A stretch of DNA of 64,000 nucleotides from an uncultured Rhodobacter sp. Its GTDB lineage: Bacteria > Pseudomonadota > Alphaproteobacteria > Rhodobacterales > Rhodobacteraceae. A program made the translations under genes and the position numbers. The stretch lies in NCBI GenBank assembly GCA_945952585.1, contig CAMFII010000009.1, positions 124,001 through 188,000 on the forward strand, written 5' to 3'. Under the pieces are notes generated by a model. That model did no database searches. It was not told the DNA's origin and saw nothing but the letters and a program-made list of their open reading frames with translations. Below, in pieces: positions 47,767 to 57,385 of the stretch (within the stretch, counting starts at the first letter, position 1; each line of letters opens with the position of its first letter).

Positions 47767-48648
47767 ATGACGATGAAAGACCACAACGACTACGTTCCGC
47801 CGAAGGTTTGGACCTGGACCGAACCGAACGGCGGAGAATTCGCCAGCATCAACCGACCGGTTGCCGGCGCTACCCATGAGAAGGTGCTTCCCGTAGGCCG
47901 TCACCCGCTCCAACTCTACTCGCGGGGCACTCCCAACGGTGTGAAGGTCACGATCCTGCTCGAGGAGCTACTGGCCCTTGGCAAGACTGGCGCTGAATAT
48001 GACGCCTGGATCATCGACATCAACACGGGCGAGCAGTTCGGCAGCGGCTTTGTCGAGGTCAACCCGAACTCGAAGATCCCGGCGCTGATGGACCATTCGA
48101 CGACACCGCCGACGCGCGTCTTCGAATCCGGCGCCATCCTGCTGTACCTCGCCGAGAAGTTCGACGCCTTCCTGCCGAAGGATCATGCCGGCCGCACAGA
48201 ATGTCTGAACTGGCTGTTCTGGCAGATGGGGGCCGCGCCCTATCTCGGCGGGGGCTTCGGCCATTTCTATGCCTATGCGCCCACGAAGATCCGCTACGCC
48301 ATCGATCGCTACGCCATGGAGGTGAAGCGCCAGATGGATGTGCTCGATCGGCAGCTTGCGACGAGGCCGTATATTGCCGGACCCGAGTACACCATCGCCG
48401 ATATCGCCATCTGGTCCTGGTACGGGCAACTGGCCCTTGGCCGTCAATACGACGCGGGCGAGTTCCTCGATGTCGAAAGCTATGCCCATGTGCAGGACTG
48501 GTCAAAGCGCATCGACGCGCGCCCGGCGGTCAGCCGTGGGCGCATGGTCAACCGTGCGACCGGCAATCCGGCCTTCCAGTTGCGCGAACGCCACGACGCC
48601 TCGGATTTCGAGACGCGGACCTGGGACAAGATCGGGCCAAAGGACTGA
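47767..48648 (+). CDS. yghU: YghU-type glutathione S-transferase / disulfide reductase
   Basis: A Nu-class glutathione transferase with glutathione-dependent disulfide reductase activity in E. coli YghU. From the ATG at 47767 there are 293 residues. An N-terminal extension (VPPKVWTWTEPNGGEFASIN) is typical of this group. The thioredoxin-like domain has HPLQLYSRGTPNGVKVTILL and VNPNSKIPALMD with ESGAILLYLAEKF, and the helical domain has IAGPEYTIADIAIWSWYGQL. It lies beside a GFA-family gene, perhaps a small thiol/detoxification set. Confidence 0.92.
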   Translation: MTMKDHNDYVPPKVWTWTEPNGGEFASINRPVAGATHEKVLPVGRHPLQLYSRGTPNGVKVTILLEELLALGKTGAEYDAWIIDINTGEQFGSGFVEVNPNSKIPALMDHSTTPPTRVFESGAILLYLAEKFDAFLPKDHAGRTECLNWLFWQMGAAPYLGGGFGHFYAYAPTKIRYAIDRYAMEVKRQMDVLDRQLATRPYIAGPEYTIADIAIWSWYGQLALGRQYDAGEFLDVESYAHVQDWSKRIDARPAVSRGRMVNRATGNPAFQLRERHDASDFETRTWDKIGPKD

Positions 48649-48691
48649 GACCGTCTAGGCCCGGAACTTTCAAAACAAAAAGGAGGAACAC

Positions 48692-49042
48692 TTGGCTTTT
48701 GACGGAAGCTGCCATTGCGGCGCGGTGACCTTCACCGTCGATGCGGCGATGCCGGAAACGGCCATCTCCTGCAACTGCTCGATCTGCCGCCGGAAGGGAA
48801 GCCTGCTCAGCTTCTTTCCGGCCTCGGTCTTCACCCTGAAAAGCGGAGAAGACCAGCTGAAGGGCTATACCTTCCATACCCACAGGATCGAACACCTGTT
48901 CTGCACGGAATGTGGGATGCATCCCTTCGCCAAGGCGACCGGGCCCGACGGGGTCGATACCCGCGCGATCAACATGCGCTGCGTACCGGATTGCGATCTG
49001 GAGGCGCTGACGGTGCACAACTATGACGGGGCGAGCAAGTAA
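48692..49042 (+). CDS. GFA-family (formaldehyde-activating-like) zinc protein
   Basis: A 116-residue protein with the CENP-V/GFA zinc fold: CHCGAVTF, CNCSICRRKGSL, FCTECGMHPF and a last cysteine in MRCVPDCDL. Members include glutathione-dependent formaldehyde-activating enzyme, but most have unknown substrates. The start is a TTG with an excellent AAAGGAGG 8 bases before it. It lies 43 bp after yghU and is probably cotranscribed. Confidence 0.9.
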   Translation: MAFDGSCHCGAVTFTVDAAMPETAISCNCSICRRKGSLLSFFPASVFTLKSGEDQLKGYTFHTHRIEHLFCTECGMHPFAKATGPDGVDTRAINMRCVPDCDLEALTVHNYDGASK

Positions 49043-49076
49043 AGCTGCAGGAAGGAGGGCCAGGGAACGATGGTTG

Positions 49077-49250
49077 CCCGGCCCTTCGCTTGCACTCAGG
49101 TCATTCGAACCTGAAGACGTCCACTGGAGCGTCTTAGCCCTCGGCCGAGGGCCGGTACTCTCCCGGCCCTTCGCTTGCGCTCAGGGCGTTCGGACCTGAA
49201 AACGCTCCACTGGAGCGTTTTCGCCCTCGGCCAGAGGCCGAGGGCCGGTC
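49077..49250. repeat. REP-like palindromic repeat, two tandem copies
   Basis: Two units offset by 85 bp, starting at 49077 and 49162 with CCCGGCCCTTCGCTTGC. Each holds two palindromes. In the second unit one arm is AAAACGCTCCA paired with TGGAGCGTTTT around a single C, and the other is CCCTCGGCC-AGA-GGCCGAGGG. The first unit is a diverged version. They fill the gap between convergent genes and may terminate both. Confidence 0.75.
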
Positions 49251-49251
49251 C

Positions 49252-51678
49252 TTACCCCCGCATCCGCGCGCCGTCGGCGTCGAACAGGGGCTGGTCCACG
49301 ACGACGGCCGGACGGCGTTCGCCCAGGATCTCGATCTCGCACTTGGTGCCGGCCACGGCGCGGTCAGCGGGCAGGAAGCCCATCGCGACCGATTTGCCGG
49401 TGAAATGCGAGAAGCCGCCCGAAGTGCAGAAGCCCACCACCGCGCCGTCAAGCCAGATCGGCTCCCACGCCACGACATCGGCATCCGTCGCATCGACGAT
49501 GAAGCAGCAGAGCTTGCGCTTCGGTCCGGCGGCCTTCTCGGCCGTCGCGGCGGCCTTGCCGATCCAGTCGGCTTCCTTGTTCCAGCGGATGAAGCGGTCG
49601 AGGCCGGTTTCCGCCGGAGTGTAGTCGGGCGAGAACTCGCGGCCCCAGCTGCCGAACCACTTGTCGAGGCGCAGCGACATCATCGCCCGCATCCCGAAGG
49701 GTCGGATGCCTAGGTCCTGGCCAGCATTCCACAGCGTATGCCACAGGTGGCGCTGGCTCATGTGGTCGGTGAAGATCTCGTAGCCGAGATCGGCGGTGTA
49801 GCTCACGCGCTGGACGATGCAGTTGGCCATGCCGACCGTCATCTTCCGCACATCCATGAACTTGAACGCCTCGCCCGACACATCCGAACGGGTCACGCGG
49901 GACAGAAGCTCGCGTGCTTTCGGTCCGGCGATCTGGAAGCCGGTACGGGTATCCGAGATGTTCTCGACACGCACATCGGGGTCCATGTTCTGCTCGAACC
50001 AGCGCGAATGCCAGCCCTGCGCGCCATAGCTCGCGGTCAGCTGGAATTCGGTTTCTGACAGGCAGGAGACGGTGAAGTCGCCGAAGATCTTGCCGGAATG
50101 GGCGAGCATCGGCGTCAGGCTCAGGCGGCCCGGCTTGGGGATCGAGCCGGCCATGATCCGGTCGAGCCAGGCGCGGGCGCCCTTGCCGGTGACGCGGTAC
50201 TTGCCGAAGTTCTGCACCTCGTTGATGCCGACGCCATTGCGGACGGCGAGCACTTCCTGCTTCGTCGCCTCCCAGGCGTTCGAGCGCTTGAAGGTTGGGG
50301 TTTCATAGCGGGGCTCTCCGGGCAGGGCGTAGTAGTTCGCCACCTCGAGCCCGTATTGGGCGCCCCAGACGGCGTTCATGTCGTCGAAGATGTCGTACAT
50401 CGCCGTCGTGCGGAACGGGCGCGCTGCAGGGCGTTCCTCGTTCGGATAGCTGACCGAGAAGCGCATCTGGTAGTTCTCGATCACCTTCGGCACGGTGTAG
50501 CCCGGCGAAGTCCAGTTGCCGAAGCGCGCCACGTCGAAGCCGCGCGGGTCGCGCTCGACCTCGCCCTCGATCATCCACTGGGCAAGGGCCAGGCCCATGC
50601 CGCCGCCCTGGCTGAAGCCCGCCATGACGGCGCAGGCCGACCAGTAGTTGCGCAGGCCCGGCACCGGTCCGATCAGCGGGTTGCCGTCGGGGGCGAAGGT
50701 GAAGGGCCCGTGGATCACGCGCTTGACGCCCGTGCGCTCCAGCACCGGGAAGCGGCGATAGGCGAAGTTGACGGAGTCCTCGATCTTGTCGAACTGCTCG
50801 TTCAGCAGCTCGTGGCCGAAATCCCACGGCGTCCGGTCGACCGACCACGGCTCGCAAGGCTTTTCATAGAAGCCGATGCAGAGGCCGCGGCCTTCCTGCC
50901 GGAGGTAGCTTTCGCCGCCCGGATCCATCACATGCGGGAATTCCTTGCCGCGCTTGAGGATCTCCATGATCTCGGGGATGTCGTCGGTGACGAGGTACTG
51001 GTGCGCCATCGGCAGGAGCGGCAGGTAGATACCCGCCATTGCACCGATCTCGCGCGCCCAGAGGCCGCCCGCGTTCACCACATGCTCGGCGATGATCGTG
51101 CCCTTTTCGGTCACGACCTCCCACGAGCCATCGGGGCGGGGATTGGTTTCCAGCACACGGTTGTGCAGAACGATCTCGGCCCCGCCCAGACGCGCGGCCT
51201 TGGCATAGGCGTGGGTGGTGCCCGAGGGGTCGAGATGGCCGTCGAGCGGGTCGTAGAGGCCGCCGATGATGCCGTCGAGGTTGACCATGCCGTCGGTCAG
51301 CTTCGAGATTTCCTCGGGCGTGACGATCTCGGTGTCGAGGCCCATGTAGCGGTGCTTTGCGCGTTCGGCCTTGAGCATCTCGAACCGCGCCATGTTGTCG
51401 GCCAGCGTCACGCCGCCGACATGGTGCAACCCGCAGGACATGCCGGTGATCGCCTCGAGTTCTTTGTAGAGCCGGATCGTGTAGCCCTGCAGCGCCGCCA
51501 TGTTGGTGTCGCCGTTGATCGTGTGGAACCCGCCCGCGGCGTGCCAGGTGGAGCCCGATGTCAGCTCCGACCTTTCGACCAGCATCACGTCTTTCCAGCC
51601 AAGCTTGGTGAGGTGGTAGAGCACCGAGCAGCCGACGACGCCGCCGCCAATCACGAGCACGCGGGTATGGGTCTTCAT
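49252..51678 (-). CDS. dimethylglycine/sarcosine dehydrogenase-like FAD oxidoreductase with GcvT domain
   Basis: An 808-residue two-part enzyme from the ATG at 51678. The N-terminal FAD domain begins THTRVLVIGGGVVGCSVLY, followed by STWHAAGGFHTINGD (the region where FAD is often attached through histidine) and VMAGFSQGGGMGLALAQWM. A GcvT-like folate domain follows from about residue 430 (VGINEVQNFGKYRVTGKGA, then YEIFTDH and GFLPADRAVAGTKCEI). Such enzymes demethylate dimethylglycine or sarcosine and pass the one-carbon unit to tetrahydrofolate. The exact substrate cannot be told from sequence alone. Confidence 0.85.
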   Translation of the reverse strand: MKTHTRVLVIGGGVVGCSVLYHLTKLGWKDVMLVERSELTSGSTWHAAGGFHTINGDTNMAALQGYTIRLYKELEAITGMSCGLHHVGGVTLADNMARFEMLKAERAKHRYMGLDTEIVTPEEISKLTDGMVNLDGIIGGLYDPLDGHLDPSGTTHAYAKAARLGGAEIVLHNRVLETNPRPDGSWEVVTEKGTIIAEHVVNAGGLWAREIGAMAGIYLPLLPMAHQYLVTDDIPEIMEILKRGKEFPHVMDPGGESYLRQEGRGLCIGFYEKPCEPWSVDRTPWDFGHELLNEQFDKIEDSVNFAYRRFPVLERTGVKRVIHGPFTFAPDGNPLIGPVPGLRNYWSACAVMAGFSQGGGMGLALAQWMIEGEVERDPRGFDVARFGNWTSPGYTVPKVIENYQMRFSVSYPNEERPAARPFRTTAMYDIFDDMNAVWGAQYGLEVANYYALPGEPRYETPTFKRSNAWEATKQEVLAVRNGVGINEVQNFGKYRVTGKGARAWLDRIMAGSIPKPGRLSLTPMLAHSGKIFGDFTVSCLSETEFQLTASYGAQGWHSRWFEQNMDPDVRVENISDTRTGFQIAGPKARELLSRVTRSDVSGEAFKFMDVRKMTVGMANCIVQRVSYTADLGYEIFTDHMSQRHLWHTLWNAGQDLGIRPFGMRAMMSLRLDKWFGSWGREFSPDYTPAETGLDRFIRWNKEADWIGKAAATAEKAAGPKRKLCCFIVDATDADVVAWEPIWLDGAVVGFCTSGGFSHFTGKSVAMGFLPADRAVAGTKCEIEILGERRPAVVVDQPLFDADGARMRG

Positions 51679-51891
51679 CCTGATCTCCCTGGTCCTGTGG
51701 ACGATCCTGCCTGTCACGGGTGGCTAAATCCGACCTGTGGCGGCTGTTTTCCGCATGAATACATCTGTCGCGGCCCCCGTTCATCCCGTCCGCGACAGAA
51801 TGCGTCGCTTTTGGGTATCGACTGGCAAGAGTTCGCGAGGCTCGCCGATCGCCTGTGGACTTCCTGCCAAAAACGGTATGTGTGGCGGCAG

Positions 51892-53460
51892 ATGGCAAGG
51901 AAGCTCGGCATGAGGCTTTGGATCGGCGCAGTGCTCGCGGCTTTCGCCGCAGTTCTGGTGTTGCAGGTGCTGCTGCGTCCGTTGCTGCCCATCGACGAGA
52001 CGCGCTATCTCGCCGTCGCCTGGGAAATGCACCTGACAGGCGACATCTTCCACCTGACGCGCAACTTCGACTCCTATAGCCACAAGCCGCCGTTGCTGTT
52101 CTGGCTCATCAATCTGGTCTGGCTGGCAACCGGCGTGTCCGAGACCGCGGCCCGGCTGGTCGGCCCGGTCTTCGCCGTGGCCTCGCTGGCGCTGACGGGT
52201 CATCTGGCGCGCCGCCTCTGGCCGCAGGACGAGGGGATTTCGCTGCGGGCGATGGTCATCCTCGCCGGTTTCACCTTGTTTGCCCTTTATGGGGGCGCGG
52301 TGATGTTCGACGCGCTGCTGACGGTCTTCGTTCTGATAGGTGTGCTGATCCTGTGGCGCATCGGGCAGGGCGCGCAGGGCTGGGGGAGCTGGCTGTGGTT
52401 CGGGGTGGTGCTGGCGCTCGGCACGCTGGCCAAGGGGCCGGTGGTCTTCCTGCATCTCGTTCCCGCGCTGGTGACGATGCCGCTCTGGGCAAGCGAACCG
52501 CCAGACTGGCGGCAGATCGGGCGGGGCAGCGCGGCGGCGCTGGCGGTCGGGCTGGCGATCGTCCTTGTCTGGCTGGTGCCCGCGCTGGTCGGGGGCGATG
52601 CCGCCTTCCGCAAGGAGTTGCTGGTGACGCAATCCGTCGCGCGCGTCAGCGGAGATCTTGGGCACGGACGGCCGATCTGGTTCCTGATCGCGCTTCTACC
52701 GGCGATCCTGTTCCCCTGGGGCTGGTCGTGGCGGTTGTGGCAAGGCGTGCCTGCTGCGATTAGGGGCGACGGGGCAGGGCGGATGGTCGCGATCTGGGCC
52801 GGGTCGGCTCTGGTCCTGTTCTCGCTCGTCGGTGGGAAGCAGATGCATTACCTGCTGCCCGAACTGCCAGCCATGGCGCTGATCTTCGCCCGGGCGGCGG
52901 TCGTTCCGGATCGGCGCGGCGGATCGCTTGCCTTCCTTCCGCCCATCCTGATTGCGGTCGCCCTTGCACTGGCGGCGGCCGGACTGATCCGGGACCGGAA
53001 CCTGGCCGATCTATCACCGATCTGGGGTGTGGCATTGGCGGCTTTCCTCTGCCTCGTCCTTTCCTTCGCGAGCCTTCGGCTTCCGCTCTTGCGCGGTCAT
53101 CTTGTTCTCGGCCTTGGCCTTGCCCTGACCCTGCATCTTTTGGCGGCGCTGACGGTCGCCGGTCGTAGTCAGGATACCGCGCCGATTGCACAGGCGCTCG
53201 CCGCGCGCCAGTCGGACGGCACCGCATTCTACGGCATGCCCTACAACGCAGAGTTCAACTTCGCTGGCCGTCTCACCACCCCGGTCGCAGTTCCCTTTGA
53301 GCCGCAGGCGCTTCTGGACTGGGCAGCAACCCATCCCGCCGGCCTTGTCATCGGCCCGGTTGCACGGACCGGGATCACCGTTCCGCCAGAGATGACCTGG
53401 CGCTTCCGGGGCATGGAATTCGGTGGCTGGTCGGGCGCCAGCCTGGCCAACGGGCCCTGA
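51892..53460 (+). CDS. glycosyltransferase family 39 (ArnT-like) membrane protein
   Basis: A 522-residue integral membrane protein with about twelve hydrophobic segments. The first loop holds the family's acidic motif PIDETRYLAVAWEM and the conserved SYSHKPPLLFWLIN. GGKQMHYLLPELPAMALI is another ArnT/PMT signature. It uses polyprenyl-phosphate-linked sugars to modify lipid A or proteins on the periplasmic side; the acceptor is unknown. The start ATG at 51892 gives MARKLGMRLWIG; 51910 is an alternative. The very long frame open to its left is antisense to the dehydrogenase. Confidence 0.85.
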   Translation: MARKLGMRLWIGAVLAAFAAVLVLQVLLRPLLPIDETRYLAVAWEMHLTGDIFHLTRNFDSYSHKPPLLFWLINLVWLATGVSETAARLVGPVFAVASLALTGHLARRLWPQDEGISLRAMVILAGFTLFALYGGAVMFDALLTVFVLIGVLILWRIGQGAQGWGSWLWFGVVLALGTLAKGPVVFLHLVPALVTMPLWASEPPDWRQIGRGSAAALAVGLAIVLVWLVPALVGGDAAFRKELLVTQSVARVSGDLGHGRPIWFLIALLPAILFPWGWSWRLWQGVPAAIRGDGAGRMVAIWAGSALVLFSLVGGKQMHYLLPELPAMALIFARAAVVPDRRGGSLAFLPPILIAVALALAAAGLIRDRNLADLSPIWGVALAAFLCLVLSFASLRLPLLRGHLVLGLGLALTLHLLAALTVAGRSQDTAPIAQALAARQSDGTAFYGMPYNAEFNFAGRLTTPVAVPFEPQALLDWAATHPAGLVIGPVARTGITVPPEMTWRFRGMEFGGWSGASLANGP

Positions 53461-53508
53461 CCGGCTCCGGGCCTTGACCAAAGGGGGGCCATAGGCCAAA
53501 CCCGCGCC

Positions 53509-54564
53509 ATGCTGCCGCAGGACACTCTCGACCAGATCACCCGCCGCTTCGAGTTCCTCGAGGCAAAGCTGGCGCAGGGTGCCGCCCCGGCCGAAATCGC
53601 GACGCTCAGCCGCGAGTATTCCGAGCTGAAACCGGTCGTGGCCGAGATCCTCGCCTACCGGACCGCGAAAACCGACCTGTCGGAGGCCGAGGCGATGCTC
53701 GCAGACCCCGAAATGAAGGCCCTGGCCGAGGAGGAAATCCCGCGCCTCAAGGCCCGCATCCCCGAGATGGAGCAGGCGCTGCGCCTCGCCCTCCTGCCCA
53801 AGGACGCCGCCGATGCCCGCCCGGCCATCCTCGAGATCCGCCCCGGCACCGGCGGCGAGGAAGCGGCACTTTTCGCCGCCGACCTCTTACGCATGTATCA
53901 GCGCTATGCCGAAGGGCAGGGATGGCGGTTCGAGATCCTCTCCGAGCAGGAAAGCGACCTCGGCGGCATCCGCGAGGTCACGGCCCATGTGCAGGGCGAG
54001 GGCGTCTTTGCCCGGCTGAAATACGAATCTGGCGTCCACCGCGTGCAGCGCGTCCCGGAGACCGAAGCCGGAGGTCGCATCCACACATCGGCCGCAACCG
54101 TCGCCGTGCTGCCCGAAGCGGAGGAGGTCGACATCGACATCCCCGCCTCGGACATCCGCATCGACACGATGCGGTCTTCCGGCGCCGGTGGACAGCATGT
54201 GAACACCACCGACTCCGCCGTGCGGATCACCCACCTGCCGACCGGGATCGTCGTGACCTCGTCGCAGAAGTCACAGCACCAGAACCGGGCGGTCGCGATG
54301 CAGGTGCTCCGTGCCCGCCTCTACGAGATGGAGCGCGACCGGCTGGCCAATGAACGCGCCGCCGACCGCAAGTCGCAGGTGGGCTCTGGCGACCGCAGCG
54401 AACGCATCCGGACCTACAACTTCCCGCAAGGGCGGATGACCGACCACCGCATCAACCTGACGCTCTACGCCCTGCCGCAGATCATGGCGGGCGACCTGAC
54501 CGAGGTCATCGACGCGCTGACCGCCCATGACCAGGCGGCCAAGCTCGCCGAGATGGAGCAATGA
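53509..54564 (+). CDS. prfA: peptide chain release factor 1
   Basis: Recognises UAA and UAG stops and triggers peptide release. The 351 residues contain GGQ in [18 protein letters not shown] (the residue methylated by PrmC) and the anticodon-like region around [20 protein letters not shown]. The order prfA-prmC with a 4-base overlap is a classic pair. Confidence 0.97.
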   Translation: MLPQDTLDQITRRFEFLEAKLAQGAAPAEIATLSREYSELKPVVAEILAYRTAKTDLSEAEAMLADPEMKALAEEEIPRLKARIPEMEQALRLALLPKDAADARPAILEIRPGTGGEEAALFAADLLRMYQRYAEGQGWRFEILSEQESDLGGIREVTAHVQGEGVFARLKYESGVHRVQRVPETEAGGRIHTSAATVAVLPEAEEVDIDIPASDIRIDTMRSSGAGGQHVNTTDSAVRITHLPTGIVVTSSQKSQHQNRAVAMQVLRARLYEMERDRLANERAADRKSQVGSGDRSERIRTYNFPQGRMTDHRINLTLYALPQIMAGDLTEVIDALTAHDQAAKLAEMEQ

Positions 54565-55391
54565 CCGGAACCGAGGCGCTGCGCGCCGCGATCCCGCGGC
54601 TTCAGACGGCCGGGGTTCAGGATGCCCCCCGCGACGCGCGCCTTCTGCTGGCCCATGCGATGGCGATCGCACCCGACCGTCTGACGCTGCACCTGTCCGA
54701 CCCGCTGGCACCCGAGGCAGCAGCGCGGTTCGAGGCTGCACTGGCCGAGCGGATTTCCCGGCGCCCGGTCAGCCAGATCATCGGCCAGCGCCTGTTCTGG
54801 GGCCGATCCTTCCGCGTGACCTCGGACACGCTCGACCCGCGCCCTGAAACCGAAACGCTGGTCGCCGCGGCGCTGGAGGAACCCTTTGCCCGCGTGCTCG
54901 ACCTGGGCACTGGCACCGGCGCGATCCTGCTGTCGCTCCTCGCCGACCAGCCGCAGGCGACCGGGCTGGCCGTGGATTTGTCGCCCGCCGCGCTTCAGGT
55001 GGCGCGGCAGAACGCCGGAACCCTCGGCCTCGCGGACCGCGCCGAGTTCCGGCTGTCCGACTGGTTCACCGGCATCGAAGGCCGCTTCGACCTGATCGTG
55101 TCCAACCCACCCTATATCGCCGCCGCCGAAATGGCCGAACTTTCGCCCGAGGTTCGGGACTGGGAACCGCGTCTGGCGCTGACGCCGGGCGGAGACGGCC
55201 TCGACGCCTATCGCGCCATCTCCGCCGGCGCCCCGGCCCATCTGGAACCGGGCGGGCGGCTGATGGTCGAGATCGGCCCGACCCAGGGAGAGGCGGTTGC
55301 GGACTTCTTCCGCAGGGCGGGACTGGCGGACGTGCAAATCCTGCTGGATCTCGATGGCCGACCCCGAGTCGTCGCCGGTCGCCTTGCCTGA
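54561..55391 (+). CDS. prmC: release factor glutamine methyltransferase PrmC
   Basis: SAM-dependent methylation of the GGQ glutamine in release factors. The 276 residues show the N-terminal helical domain, motif [17 protein letters not shown] and the catalytic NPPY ([14 protein letters not shown]). It directly follows its substrate gene prfA. A 258-bp gap to the next gene has no other gene. Confidence 0.96.
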   Translation: MTGTEALRAAIPRLQTAGVQDAPRDARLLLAHAMAIAPDRLTLHLSDPLAPEAAARFEAALAERISRRPVSQIIGQRLFWGRSFRVTSDTLDPRPETETLVAAALEEPFARVLDLGTGTGAILLSLLADQPQATGLAVDLSPAALQVARQNAGTLGLADRAEFRLSDWFTGIEGRFDLIVSNPPYIAAAEMAELSPEVRDWEPRLALTPGGDGLDAYRAISAGAPAHLEPGGRLMVEIGPTQGEAVADFFRRAGLADVQILLDLDGRPRVVAGRLA

Positions 55392-55649
55392 CGGCAATTG
55401 CAGGGAATCGGCCACAATTCCCGGAAAAATTGCCGGAAACCCCGGGGAGAAAGCCGATTTCCCCTTGTGCCGCCCCCCTCCACATGCTTATCCCATCGCA
55501 AGGGATGTGACTGCGCCTGACAACGGGCAAGCGGAACATGTCTCCCTCGCTAGCCGAACAACTCGTCCACGGGGCTCCGCATCGGGGGTGAGGCGCGCTA
55601 CAGGCGCAGGCTATCGGGAAAGGCCACGCTGGCTGGAACAACGGATAAC

Positions 55650-56471
55650 ATGAGATCATCGAAATCACGTTCGCGCTCGAAGTCGAACCGGCCCCGGTCG
55701 ATCGGCAACATCATCAACCGCGTCTTCGACAGCAACGGCCCCGAAGGCAAGGTGCGCGGAACCCCGCAGCAGATCATCGAGAAATACCAGATCCTCGCTC
55801 GTGATGCCCAGCTCTCGAACGACCGTGTCGCCGCCGAGAACTTCATGCAGCATGCCGAGCATTACACCCGGCTCCTGGCCGAGGCGCAGCGCGAGCTCGC
55901 GGCCGAGCAGGAAGCACGCCAGCAGCAGCAGGGCGGACAGAATGGCCAGAACGGCCAGGGTGGCAACCGCGACCGGAACTGGCAGGACCGCAACGACAAC
56001 CGCAGCGAGCCCCGCTTCGACCCGACATCCGACGACCAGCCCGAAATCGAGCCGGCGCCGCGCATGGGCGGCATGATGGATTTCATCGAGGATCTGGGCG
56101 AAAGCAGCCTCGTCGAAACGCCCGAGACCCGCACCCGCGAACCGCAGCACCAGCAGCGGTCGGATCGCAACGAGAACCGCGACCGGCAAGACCGCGGGCC
56201 CCGCAACGATCAGCAGGGCCGGAACGATCGCAACGACCGCCGCCCGCCCCGTCAAGAGCAGCCGCGGCAAGAACAGCCCCGCCAGGAGCACCGCAGCGAA
56301 CAGCCGCGGGTCGAAGCCGCCGCTCCGGCGCCGGCACCTGAGCCTGTCGCCGTCGAGGCTGTGACCGAGACACCTGCCGCACCGGCTGCCGAAAAAGCCC
56401 CGGCCGCGCGCAAGCCCCGCGCCCCGCGCAAGCCGAAAGCCGAAAGCGGTCCCGCCGAAGCGGCGGAATGA
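55650..56471 (+). CDS. DUF4167 domain-containing protein
   Basis: A 273-residue protein whose first 80 or so residues match DUF4167: a basic start (SRSRSKSNRPRSIGNIINRV) and QQIIEKYQILARDAQLSNDR with VAAENFMQHAEHYTRLL. The rest is a disordered Arg/Gln/Asn/Pro-rich region (repeats of RQEQP) ending in Ala/Lys/Pro. It occurs widely in alphaproteobacteria near prfA-prmC. An RNA-binding role is plausible from composition but unproven. Confidence 0.88.
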   Translation: MRSSKSRSRSKSNRPRSIGNIINRVFDSNGPEGKVRGTPQQIIEKYQILARDAQLSNDRVAAENFMQHAEHYTRLLAEAQRELAAEQEARQQQQGGQNGQNGQGGNRDRNWQDRNDNRSEPRFDPTSDDQPEIEPAPRMGGMMDFIEDLGESSLVETPETRTREPQHQQRSDRNENRDRQDRGPRNDQQGRNDRNDRRPPRQEQPRQEQPRQEHRSEQPRVEAAAPAPAPEPVAVEAVTETPAAPAAEKAPAARKPRAPRKPKAESGPAEAAE

Positions 56472-56474
56472 CCC

Positions 56475-57320
56475 TCAGCCCTTGCCCGCGACCAGCCGGG
56501 CGAGGGCGCAGAACTTTTCCAGCGAGATTTCTTCTGCGCGCGCCGTCGGCTCGATCCCGGCCGCGTGGAGCTTGCCCTCAAGGTCCGGCCCCAGCCCCTT
56601 GAGACTGGAGCGCAGCATCTTCCGGCGCTGGTTGAAGGCCATGGCCGTCACCCGCGAGAGCACAGCCGCATCCGCCGGAAAGCGCGGCTCGGGCAGGGCG
56701 GTCAGATGCACCACCGCCGAATGCACCTTGGGCGCCGGCACGAAGGCTTCGGGCGGCAGGGTCAGCACGATCTTCGGATCGGTCCGCCATTGCGCCAGCA
56801 GCGCCAGACGCCCGTAGGCGCCGCTGCCGGGCCTTGCCACGATGCGCTCCGCGACCTCCTTCTGGAACATCAGCGTCAGGCTCTGCCAGAAGGGCGGCCA
56901 GGCGGGTGGCGAAAGCCAGCGGATCAGCAATTCGGTCCCGACATTGTAGGGCAGGTTCGCCACGACCCGGATCGGCGCGGTCAGCCGGGCTGCCGCATCG
57001 ACCTCCAGCGCATCGCCGCTCACCACCTCGAGCCGCCCCGGATAGGCGCTGGCGATCTCCTCCAGCGCGGGGATGCAGCGCGCGTCCTTCTCCACCGCAA
57101 GGACATGCCGCGCGCCTTCAGCCAGAAGCCCGCGGGTCAGGCCGCCGGGCCCCGGCCCGACCTCCAGCACGTCGCAGGCCGACAGATCACCCGCCATCCG
57201 CGCGATCTTGGCCGTCAGGTTCAGGTCCAGCAGGAAGTTCTGGCCGAGCTGTTTCTTCGCCACCAGCCCATGCGTCGCGATGACCTCGCGCAGGGGGGGA
57301 AGACCGTCAATCGCTGCCAC
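56475..57320 (-). CDS. rsmA: 16S rRNA (adenine1518/1519-N6)-dimethyltransferase
   Basis: Dimethylates two adenines in helix 45 of 16S rRNA, a late step in 30S maturation. The 281 residues include [19 protein letters not shown], motif [31 protein letters not shown] (the NLPY catalytic motif) and [14 protein letters not shown]. It follows pdxA on the same strand by 23 bp, the same order as the enterobacterial surA-pdxA-rsmA operon. Confidence 0.96.
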   Translation of the reverse strand: MAAIDGLPPLREVIATHGLVAKKQLGQNFLLDLNLTAKIARMAGDLSACDVLEVGPGPGGLTRGLLAEGARHVLAVEKDARCIPALEEIASAYPGRLEVVSGDALEVDAAARLTAPIRVVANLPYNVGTELLIRWLSPPAWPPFWQSLTLMFQKEVAERIVARPGSGAYGRLALLAQWRTDPKIVLTLPPEAFVPAPKVHSAVVHLTALPEPRFPADAAVLSRVTAMAFNQRRKMLRSSLKGLGPDLEGKLHAAGIEPTARAEEISLEKFCALARLVAGKG

Positions 57321-57340
57321 GGAACCCTGATCCCATTTTC

Positions 57341-57385
57341 TGCTTACAAATATCCTGCGGGGGTGTGGGGGTGCAAAACCCCCAC
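57341..57385 (-). repeat. 3'-end structured repeat, copy C
   Basis: Reading leftward: stem GTGGGGGT-TTTGC-ACCCCCAC (57385 to 57365), then ACCCCCGCAGGATATTTG. It is a shorter relative of copies A and B, without the second hairpin. It overlaps the last codons of pdxA. Confidence 0.65.

Noticed and set aside
50098-51891. Long forward frame leading into the glycosyltransferase
   Set aside because: It is antisense to the dehydrogenase gene, whose family motifs are clear on the other strand; high GC keeps the frame open.
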